Positions 44,038 through 54,600 of a DNA stretch of 64,000 bases are shown piece after piece. A model generated the notes under the pieces. That model saw nothing but the letters and a program-made list of their open reading frames with translations, made no database searches and was not told where the DNA came from. Position 1 is the first letter of the stretch; each line of letters starts with the position of its first letter. The translations under genes were made by a program, and so were the position numbers. Source of the stretch: Bretschneidera sinensis (lineage: Eukaryota > Streptophyta > Magnoliopsida > Brassicales > Akaniaceae); assembly GCA_023935145.1 (NCBI GenBank), contig CM043702.1, forward strand, positions 78,089,320 to 78,153,319, in the 5' to 3' direction.

Positions 44038-45211
44038 TGTTGACCCTTATTTGATTTTAATTATGACAAAGATATATTAAATTGTACTAATCAATTTATC
44101 TAAGTGTTTAAAGCTGCAAAAATAATTCTTCAAAAGTCAATCAAGTAAGCATTCAACCTTGGATGAACTTGAAGATCAAGATTAGGTATCAAGATAGTAA
44201 TTTAAATAATGTAACTCTCTTACTTAAGTACCTAGCTTTTTCCTATAGCTCAAATTGCTTCAAAATGTTTTCAAAAAAATCGTTTTGACTCGAAAACAAA
44301 AGTGAAGACCGAAAACTGTGTTTTAGGTCATCTAGTCGACTGAATGAATCCAGCCAACTATATAATTCTTCTAAATAATTATTCAATCGATTGAATGAGA
44401 TCAAATCGACTGAATTATTCCTTTTGTAAATATTTAAATCTATTGAATGAAGGTCAGAAACATTAAATAATCATTTCAGTTGACAGAATGAAATACCTGA
44501 CATAGAAGTTTGAAATTCAAATACCATCCATTCGACTGGATACTCGAAATAACAGAAAATTTTCAAAAATTGAAGGGTCGTTTAGATCATTAAATGCTCC
44601 AAACCACTCCCAATAGGATTGTTGTGTGAGTAACGACTAGTAGGGCTTTAAACTATAAAATTTCATCATAAATGAGAGAAGATAACAACTTTTGAGCAAT
44701 TAATCTTCATCTTCTCATTTTATGTCATTCAAAGCTTTCTAAAAACTTTTATGAGCCATTATAAAAAGTTTTATACTTTTAAGAGAGATCTTTTCTTCTT
44801 TGTAAGAGCATTATATAAAAGTGTCTCTTGTTCTTGATCATTAATTTCCAATCATTACAAAGAGAAAAGTGTTGGTGTAGCTCTTAGAGTGTTTAGGAGT
44901 TAAACATTTTTTATAAAAGACTTCCTTAACCGGAAGAGATCGTGTACTGTTTGGAAAACACACGTGAAGTTGCTCGAGTTATTAGTGGATTACTTCAAAG
45001 AGGTTCTTGAAGAGATTGGGCGTAGGGTCGGAGAAATTCGATATTGCCGAACCACTTTAAATAATGTTTGCACATTTTATCTCTTTACTTTCAGCTCTAC
45101 TATACTTGTCACTCTTGATTGTGCTTACTAAGTTTTTAAAACTTGTTTGTTGTGAGAAATGGTTTTAAAAACCCAATTCACCCCTCTCTTGGGTTTGGAC
45201 CTTGGTCTACA
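44038..45211 (+). repeat. Copia-2 3' LTR
   Basis: TGTTGACCCTTATTTG to TTGGTCTACA, 1174 bp. Collinear with 7158-8406 but visibly diverged, so the element is old. TATA-like CTATAAAAT is at about 44653. Confidence 0.9.
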
Positions 45212-46163
45212 GTTGTATTTTATATTGCACTGTTGTGTGTCATGAAACTCTATTGCAATTTGTTTGGTTATAACTAAAGATTAAATTTTGTTATTCTTCT
45301 TCCTTCTTCGAATTAAAGTAGATTTGGGTCGTTCAACTGGGCTAGCTTGAACAGTGTTGTCGCTCGCCTCGGCTTGAACAATGCTGTGCAGAGATTCAGT
45401 TATTGAGTTTTTGGATTTTGTACGTGTTTTTGGTTTTGTTTTGGGTACTCTAGTTTAGCTTATGAATTTTTGTAATATTTGGCTTGCAATTTTAATGACT
45501 TCAACAAGTTTTTGTAGCAGGCCGAAATGAGTTCATTTCATTACTTTGGGTTTTTTGGCTAAGAAAAATAGGAGGAAGAAATCTGAGAAATCTAGAAAGA
45601 AGAAGAAGAAGATTAAGAAGATTAAGAAAAATGAGAAATCTAGGAAAGAGGAGGGAGTTTTTTTGTTTTTTCTTTTTTTTTTTACTGTTCTAGTTTTTTC
45701 ATAATTATTAATTTCGTTTTTCATTTTTTTCAATGATTTTTTTATTTATCTTTAATTATTTTTTTTGTAGAAACCAATGTATGATAGACACGTGGCTATC
45801 TTTTAGATTCCAAATGAGTAACGTGAATCACACATGATTGTTCTGTCTATTTTTAGTGAAGATTTTCTCAAAAAATATCATTTGCAGCCTTTTTGAAAAT
45901 TAAGGGTTTAAATTGCAATAAAATAAAAGTAAATGTACTCCATGCAAGTAACCCCAAAACCGAAGGTAAGGAATGCATTACTAGGGTTTTGTTCGGAGTG
46001 ACTGTCTCCCGTGTTTAGAGATGCTTGTGGATTGCTCTCTACGCCTATTTCAGTGGGCTTTTGCATTATTTGACAAGTGTTGTGCTAACAAAAATTGTGT
46101 TTGCTTTCCAAGTAGGTTCACATACGAATCAGATATTAAACACTCCTCATTTTACATAGATTG

Positions 46164-46235
<72 letters not shown>

Positions 46236-46733
46236 ATTACGGTTTTGTATATTTGTAGGTGATATGAACCACCCCAAACTTAGCTAAAGAGTTTCATTGT
46301 GAAAAGTGATTTAGTAGTGGTTCTTAATGTTACAACTTAGTCTTTCTAGAAGGGTGGCAATAGAACTCTCTCTCTCTCTGTACTTCATTTGGTCTTTTAA
46401 GGCTCAATATCTGTTGCTTCATCACAAAATATAGATTGCATCAAATACACATACAAAAAGGAGGGAAAGCTTTCTTCTTCATGAACAATCTACTTCTTTC
46501 CTTCATCATATCTTTTCTTTTTATATATAGTTCTCGCTTGATTGCCCTGTAGATATGATTTTAGGAGAATCAAATAATTCTGTAATTGATTTAAGGGAAA
46601 TAGAAATAAAGGAAACCTCGTGTTACACAAACAGTTGCCTCTCCTTCAGTCTCATAAATTACATAATTGGCAATCAAGAATATATGAATTCATTGAATAC
46701 AGAAAAAAAAGAAACTATAAAGAAAATAATATT
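45212..46733. other. Intergenic region between Copia-2 and the receptor kinase
   Basis: No supported gene. Contains a purine-rich stretch (45566-45660, GAAGAAGAAG units) and T-runs (45665-45770). 46370-46733 should hold the 3' untranslated region of the receptor kinase on the minus strand. The exact polyadenylation site cannot be placed. Confidence 0.6.
46166..46233. repeat. (TA)n microsatellite
   Basis: About 34 uninterrupted TA units, 68 bp, some 500 bp beyond the stop of the receptor kinase. The 88-aa frame running through it is an artefact of the repeat. Confidence 0.95.
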
Positions 46734-49700
46734 TCATCTACCCTCTCCAATTATACTATGGAGCATGCGTTTAGAATCATTTACTGGTGAGTTCTCTGGA
46801 TTAGCCGCCATGCTTGTACTTGCTGATGAGTTGTAATTGCTGGTATCACTTGCTTTAGTTGCATTATCACTGATAAAGCTGGTTATGTCATTGAATTTCC
46901 AGTCAGTCAAATAACCAGGCCTTGAAGTTACTGTGCCTACTTCAATATCTCCTGAGAGCATAGCCACCACACGGGACATTGGTGGCCGTAGCGCAGGCGA
47001 TGTCTGAGTGCATAGGAGGGCAACTCCAATTAGACGTTTCACTTCTTTCTCATTGAATTCTGTTAACCTGGAGTCAACCAGTTCAACTTCATGGTTGTTT
47101 TCATGTAGGTTCCAAGCCTAGGAAGCAGAAAAGTGAGATATTCTGTTAATACAAAAAATATAGGCAAAATAAATTGTAAAGGAATTCTACAATATGTAAT
47201 TTTAGTTGAATTCTAATAAATTAAGCCTGGCCAATGGCAGAGGACTGAGATTCATAATATACTATAGTTGTTTGAAACTGAAAATGAGTTATCCTAATCT
47301 ATATTTCATAACTGTTCAGTATGCCTAGTCCTTCAGACATACATTATAATGAAACTTATCGATTTTCTTAAACAATTTACATCAAGTTTCACTCAAGATT
47401 TTAAAAACGTAGACAAATATGCAATGGAAAAAATGCGAAAAATGGTGGGAGCAGCAACTACACTGAGGGGGTGGGGAGAGGACCAATGAGATTACAAATG
47501 ATATAACTGCTAAAAACTTGAAACAATCTTACAATACAGGAACAGTCTGGGGATGTCAAGACTTCGACAGTAGTATGTATCTAAACAAAGTAGTAACTTC
47601 TAGGAGTGCTCTTCCATAAACAGTTATAGGCCGGATCAATCTCTAATTAGTTGGAATAATTTTGAAAGTAAAATTTAAAGCATATGTATATATATGGTAA
47701 TATTGAATTGGAGACTCCAATCCAGTGTCCACTTCCCTAACAAACAGCAATTTATGGAAAAAAAAAGCCACAAGTTATCATTCATACCCATTCAAGAAGA
47801 TACACCTTCTCTTCCTCCAAGCTTGAGTCAGAGTTTGGCCTCCCACTGACAATCTCCAAAGCCACAACACCAAATGCGAATACATCAGCTTTCTCTGTAA
47901 GGTGTCCACGCATAGCATACTCCGGCGCAAGATATCCACTACATTAGTAACAACAAAGGCAAAAATATATTATTTAAATATTGTTGAGATGTGGCTTGAA
48001 TTCAAGGAAACTTGTTTCCGGAAGGAAAACATGGTTGTGTCATGGAAAACTTGTTCAAGATGTGAAAGACCCCACCGGACCAAACTCTTAATCAGGTTTA
48101 TAATGGAAGGAAACCTGAGGCATACTTTCTGCTGATCCATCATGTGCTGCAGTGAGAAGGACTCAACAGGACCTTGAAGACCCAAATGGGACTTGGCCAA
48201 CTTCATCTAGATTTGACATTCTAGAAACACAGTAAAGAGGTTTTTGTGGGAAAGTTTCCTATTCCAGGTAGGATTTGTTTTTCTATTTTCTGATTGTATT
48301 TGTACCAACCTCTATGAAAGGGGGTCTAATAGTGTTATTTCTTATACAATTTGTGTGTTTTAACTCATCCTTGAGAGGATTGCCTACTAGAGAGAGGGAT
48401 TTGTTCCTAAAGTTTATTGCAAGTATTGTGACAGTTCTTGGATGTAGTAACGGTAAGGGAGTTATAAGTGAGCGCTGCGTGTGACAGCTTAGTAAAACCA
48501 ATGTGTGTACCAAGTTTGAAGATAATTGATTGGTTGTGGAGAAGACATTAGCCGAACCAAGTTACTTTTATTGTGTTTTCTCTTCCTTTTACTTTGTGCC
48601 TTTGTGGTGCTTGATTTTGTTACAACAAATATTAACCAACACAACGAAAATTAATAAATTTAGGGAGTATAATTAGGTAAGCCGAGGATTTAAGGTCTTC
48701 AGAATCTTACATTGTCCCCGCAACACGGGTGCTTATGTGGGTCTTCTTATCATCGTAAAGTTTGGCCAAACCAAAATCTGAAATTTTGGGGACGAGATCG
48801 GAGTCTAGCAGAATATTACTGGCCTTCACATCTCTGTGTACAATACGAAGCCTCGACTCCTCATGAAGATAAGACAAACCTCTTGCTACTCCCATCAATA
48901 TCTCATAACGTGTTGGCCAACTGAGATTCAAATAATTTGGCCCTGCCACATGCAAGCCAGTTATAACTAGGTCTCCACTGTGTTCTCCAATTTAGAAAGA
49001 AAAATTGAACTCTTGATAGATGTTACACGCTTACCAAATAATGCTTGATCAAGACTCTTGTTTGGAAGGTATTCATAAACAAGGACCCGCTGATCTCCCT
49101 CAATACAGCAGCCATACAGTTTCACAAGGTTACGATGTTGCACAGCAGATATGATAGCAATTTCTGCAATAAACTGGCTCTTGCCTTGGCGAGATGCAAC
49201 AGACAATTGCTTGACAGCTATCACTCTCCCATCATTAAGTTTTCCCTATTGAGTACCAAATTCAAATTAAAATATTACACCCCTATCAAAAAATTTGTTA
49301 TCATATAATGCTCCAATTTCTCTACTACTACAAATTCTATGTCTAGAGTTTGCTAATCAATGTGTTTGCTCAGCTTGGACCCATGTACATTGTTTTTTCC
49401 TATTTTTAAAGGACTCATTTCATATACTGTAAAATCAGAGCATGTCTACTTATATACTACTAGGGGAAGATGAAGAAATTAAGAATTGTAGCTTTTCATG
49501 GTTGTTTAGGCCAAAAGATTGCATATACAATTTTAACAACCTCACATTATCACCCATTACTTCTAATAGGACAAAAGAACTTTTTTTCTCTATAACAAAG
49601 TCAGTCTTTATTTTGAATGTTCAAAAGCCTTTTTAAGCTTCATTGTTGTTCCCTCCATATCTGCTACACACCTTTTGTCTCACAAGAAAAACCGGTACAA

Positions 49701-51685
49701 CCATCAAGTGTCACAGTTTGCTTATCAGATATTGTACAACCCCGACATCCCCCCTCCCAAAAAAAGGAAAAAAGAAATGGAGAGAGAGGAGAGTCTAATC
49801 AATCTCCAGATTGTCCGTCATTGTAAGTCTTGATTACAAACTAATCAAGAAGTAAATTTTCAAACCTCACATTAAAAGATTCTCAGTTATGCCCATAAAT
49901 ATTGTGAGGCTAACTTTAGACCAACACGTTATACAAATCCTAATAGCATAGGATTTTCACTGAATAAATAACCTAGTCAAACAAGAAATTAATATAATAG
50001 TAGTAGTTAATAAAGAAAAAAGAACAAAAATAATAAGTGTTAATCAGCCAAAGAAAAAAACAATGACCACTTTAAAAGAACTGTTCTTCAAGTTATTTTC
50101 TTGGACCTGTAAAGCAGACCACAATCTGTTGTGACACAAATGAAGGGTCCCTAGATTACACACTGTCATTGGTTCCAGTTCACATCCGTTATACTAAAAA
50201 TCAGTTAGATCAGTTAAGTGTTCAATTATTGAAGATTTAGCTTAAACTATCTTACTCAAAAGTAATTTCAAAAGTCTAATGCCATCCATAAAGAAAATTG
50301 AATGGCTGGTACCATCAAGTTAAGTAGCCCCAGTAAAAGTGACCTACATGCACATGAAATGGGTGATATAAACAGTAAGTATATTCTGAATTATGCATTT
50401 TTTCTGGATAGATTAATATTATATCAACACTACCAGACTCTGACCAATCAAGTAGACATAATGTCATGGCAAGACTCGCCATTCTACAAATGAATGAAAT
50501 AGAAAATGATGGTGCAATTGAGATTAATCCCACACTGGAAAACTGTTATAAATGTTAATTGCCCTACCATCAAATCTGATAATCATTTTGAATGTACTGA
50601 CGTGTGATTAGCCACAAGTTTAATTCATAAGAATACGGACTTACCTTATAAACAGGTCCAAATCCTCCCTCTCCAAGCTTATTAGCAGGATTAAAATCTT
50701 CTGTAGCAGTTTTTAGTTCAGCATAACTGAAAGTGTATGGTCTAGCATCTATACCTAGGAGCTCTGCAAATTCAAAGCAGATACAGGTTATTGAAGTGAG
50801 CCAATTTCGCTAAACATTTTGGATTTCAGTTTGTGCCCAAAAAGCGAGCTCATAGTTAACCTCTGACCACAAGACATTGGATTGGATAAGAGAGCATATC
50901 CTTTACTTAATATTTCAAAACCTCCTTTGTTTCCTAAAAGAAAAGGCATATATATAGAATATATATGAAAAATGAGGTCTTGTGAGACACTCTACAAAAG
51001 ATGTGTTTTTATGAAAAATTTCATCGAATAAAACGAGGACATTTGAAAGATTTTCAATACCATGGGGCTTTACTAAGAAAAAGGATCATATTTCTGACGT
51101 ACAAACTAATAATTAACCACCTAAATAAATGTTATATGTGTCAAATATACCATTTTATATCTTTTTTAACTATCAATAAACATTTTTTACCATATTGAAA
51201 AAACTGTCACCAAACACTAAAAAACTCTCCAATAAAAACCTCCTTTGAAGAGTAATTTCAATTACATCACTTTACAAAGTTGTATCAAACAGGGCATTAG
51301 TGTGATTAATGTCTTTCATCTCATGTTTGGTGTAAAACAAGCCCCATGACACACAACAGCATTACCCCACTCTGTTTACGACAATATGTTGTACCTAGAT
51401 GCTAACCCCAACACAAAACAAGAACTACAGGCAGACAAGCAATAGCTTTTTATTTCTAGGGGGCTAAAAATCAGAAGTCAAACAGTAATTATACTTGTGC
51501 ATAAAGATTCTTTAGTTTACCTTCATCATCATTGGTGCGTGCCTTTTTCCTTCTTTGAGCAATGCAGAAAATTGCAAGAGAACACATAAAACTTACAACT
51601 CCAACTCCAACAACAATCCCCACAATAAGACCAGTTCTGTTCTTCTTACTATTTGGAGATCTGTTACTGACGGTAGGTTTGAAAT
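46734..51685 (-). CDS. Receptor kinase transmembrane and kinase exons
   Basis: Exon 51685-51521 holds the single membrane span ([20 protein letters not shown]) followed by the basic stop-transfer QRRKKAR. Kinase motifs in order: glycine loop [12 protein letters not shown] across the 50645/49245 junction; lysine in VIAVKQL; Glu of helix C in [16 protein letters not shown] (an RD kinase); [10 protein letters not shown]; activation-loop end [11 protein letters not shown] across the 48711/47938 junction; [15 protein letters not shown]; and the conserved Arg in LRPPMSR. All catalytic residues are present, so the kinase should be active if expressed. The C-terminal tail (about 60 residues, Ser/Asn rich) ends GEGR. 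The gene's introns here range from 69 bp to about 1.4 kb, one holding a solo LTR. Confidence 0.92.
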
Positions 51686-54600
51686 CTGTACAAAAGTTTA
51701 GTTAGTAAATAAATTGGAAACAATCTGAGCAAATCAATGGGGTTTTGTGACTTACTTGGAGTAGCACTGATTGCTGAAATTGAAGGTCCATATGTACCCT
51801 GGAGAGGTATGCAGCAAGTCCCTTTTCCAGCCCAAAAAAGATGGATTTCAAGGTAATTTTCTGACACCTGAACACTAAATTCTTTCTGAATGGCCCGGTT
51901 AATGCCACCTGCCTCCTTGCGTATGTCAAAATCCTTGAAAACAATATTCCCCTAGAATAAAGAAATTCAGAACTTAATCACATAACTAAAAGGAGAAATA
52001 TAAAAATTATTTTACAAGAAATTAGGAGATTCATAAGTCAAATATTCATTCACTATATTTTAAACAGCATAACTAAATATAAAATCTGGAAATTGTTCAG
52101 CAGCAACAATTATTTAGGATTGCACAATCCAATGGAAGATTAAAGTGAAGTCTTCATAAAGGAATTGAAATAATGAGTTGGACTAAAATTCTGAAAATAG
52201 TTGAGAAAAAATTTAACTGTAAAAAGTAAAGAGATCTTGCTTAACTATTTATTTTATATAGATACATTCAAAGATTTAGGCCTTGCTTGGTAGAGAAGAT
52301 GGAAAGGTAGGACAACAGAAAAATGAGAAGAAAGAAAAGATTAATCATTTCCATCTATGTACTTGGTAGAGAGGCTTAAAAAAACGAAAAGAAACAAGAC
52401 AGATGTCTGTTCCCCTTACTTGGCAGAGTAGAACAATGGGAAGATTGAATGCACAAATAATACATTTTAACCATTATACCCTTTATAATGATAAATGAGA
52501 TGCTTGATAAATTAGTAAAATCACTGTACATTTTTTTTCCCTCTCTTCAATATGCCCAATTTGGCCTTGGACAGACTGAAAGTTGCAACCTTGGAAAGAA
52601 AAATTCCCATTTCTTTCCTTGCCTGTCAAGCAGAGGAAAAGTTCTTTAAACTCTGTTTTCTTTCCTCTCCCTCTTTTTTCTTCTCACTTTTCTTCCTTAC
52701 TAAGTAGAAGGTTGTGATTAGTCGGAGAGAAAATTGAGAGGAAAGAAAAGAAAATGTAAAGCACTTTACCATTGTTTGGTATGAGAAAACGTTAGGAAAA
52801 AAAATAAAGAAAAATGAGATATCTCCTAACATGTACAAATCTGAAATCACAATGCTCACAAATTCGGAGGATAATGAAAAGTAAGATCGGCTTTCCTTTT
52901 TCTTTGTCTTTGTCTTCTTTCCTTCCACTTTTCCATCTTCCCCACTAAATATATGATAGAAATATCAATTTTTTCTTTTCTTATCATTTTTTCTCACTTT
53001 TCTCTCCCACCAATCATACAGATTTAGTATCAATATCCACAGTACTTAAAAAAAAATCTTTTTTGATAAGTGGAACTTAAAAAAATCCTTGAAACTAAAA
53101 AGAAAAGAGATGCTGTCTAAAACGTTGTCTCGTTCAAGACATCTTGAAATTTGGAGAACTTTTCCACATCCCAGCTTGAGACGTGTTGATCAACAATAAT
53201 TTATCAGAGGGTAATAAGCACTTTGTTTTGTAACAAAAAAAACTTCAGCTTAAAAGGAAGCAGCAAAAGCAATTTCACAATGTAATACAGACCTGGGAAT
53301 AAATGTCAAAAACACGCCTCCCAAGACTTTTCCAAGTAGCAGAATCTTGGAACTGCGTTTCGGCAAATTGGAGGCTCACACTGTAGTTGCCATTCTCAAG
53401 CCCCAATCCATAATACCTCAGTGATGAAGCAGAGAGACGTGCTGTCTGGAACAGCTCTGAGTCCAGTGTAGCGGTGAATTGGGATGTTGAAGAAGTTGTG
53501 TATTGAGGATTATTGCTCCCAGTAAATAATCCAACATTGCTAACTGCCCATCTGTCTGTGTCAGTCACAAAATATGAAGCTGGTCCAAGAGTCTCATTAT
53601 CCCTCTGATACACAACCCCTTCAGAAGTCGTGATCTGTCGACCACCACTCTTGATTGCAAAGTCATAATCTGTGCACCAATGCAAAAGATCTACTTGTTA
53701 AATTAAATTCATAAAAGGGTTTTTACCATTTACAAAGTTAATATTGTGTGTAATCCCAGTCCCCGATATGTTCACATTTATTATAGGCACTGAAATAAAG
53801 GATATGATGGAGATGGACTCTAAAAGCAAACCTGATCGAACAGCCTATTATGCACACTTAGTATCTCATACCTTGAAGAGAGTGGGCAACTTAACTGGAA
53901 AGCATACAGTTTAATTCTTACTGCAAATATAACCATCATAAACTTGACACAGAAATCATTTTTGTAAAGATAAATTCATCTGGTGCTTGTAGAAGTTAAA
54001 AAATTATAAATGATAGAAAAATAAAGTTCCTTCTCGGAAAAAATGTACTCATTTACATAGGTAATTGAGTCTTGTGTAAAAGAGGTACTCATAAGCAATT
54101 GAAGAAGGCTATTCATACAGTAGGGATTGTATCTAATTCATGTAATTGGTTTAGTGACACAACACCTAGATACAGCATATGCATTCAACAGAATATATTA
54201 GTTTCACCCGCTCCCAAATTGATAAGAGAGGCCCACACAAATATTCCTTGCCTGAACTTTTTAGAGCCCTTTACTTTCCCACAACTTGCCCAGCCTGCTT
54301 TAGCTCTCTTTTCTGCTTTTTTATCCTAACATTCCATTCAATACGTGGCCTCCAACTAAGACACATAATAGGAAACCTAATTAGGACTCTCAACAATATC
54401 AATCACCGGATTGGTAATGAAAAATTGAAAAGTAAAGTGCAAACTAAGTGCTAAATTTAGGTATGGGAAAAATATACTTAATATTAATAGGTATAAACAG
54501 AAACGCAGGCATAAGAAATTCTTCCTGGTCATCTTTTACTCGGAACAATGATCAATGAGAACCAAAGTCTCATAAATAATATTTAAAATATTCTACTCTG

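Larger units (their letters stand above)
7158..45211 (+). mobile_element. Copia-2: SIRE/Maximus-like Ty1/copia element, split by nested Athila element A
   Basis: The outer boundaries are two related LTRs: 7158-8406 and 44038-45211. An initiator-Met-tRNA primer site follows the first. A polypurine tract, AAAAAGGGGGAGAT, precedes the second, in the context GTCATCATCAAAAAGGGGG typical of SIRE-type elements. Inner order on the plus strand is gag (8463-8891 and 36833-37354), protease, integrase, RT, RNase H, then a long 3' region with an extra ORF (42070-43344). The element is interrupted at 8891 by 27.9 kb of Athila DNA. Many stops and frameshifts plus the altered catalytic residues show it is dead. 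No clean target duplication was found; the left TG terminus has decayed to T-rich sequence. Confidence 0.9.

Noticed and set aside
7158..45217. A target duplication for Copia-2
   Set aside because: Left flank CATTTATAG and right flank GTTGTATTT do not match; the left LTR edge is decayed, so no duplication is claimed.
46021..46287. 88-residue plus-strand frame
   Set aside because: Half of it is the (TA)n microsatellite giving Tyr-Ile repeats; not a gene.
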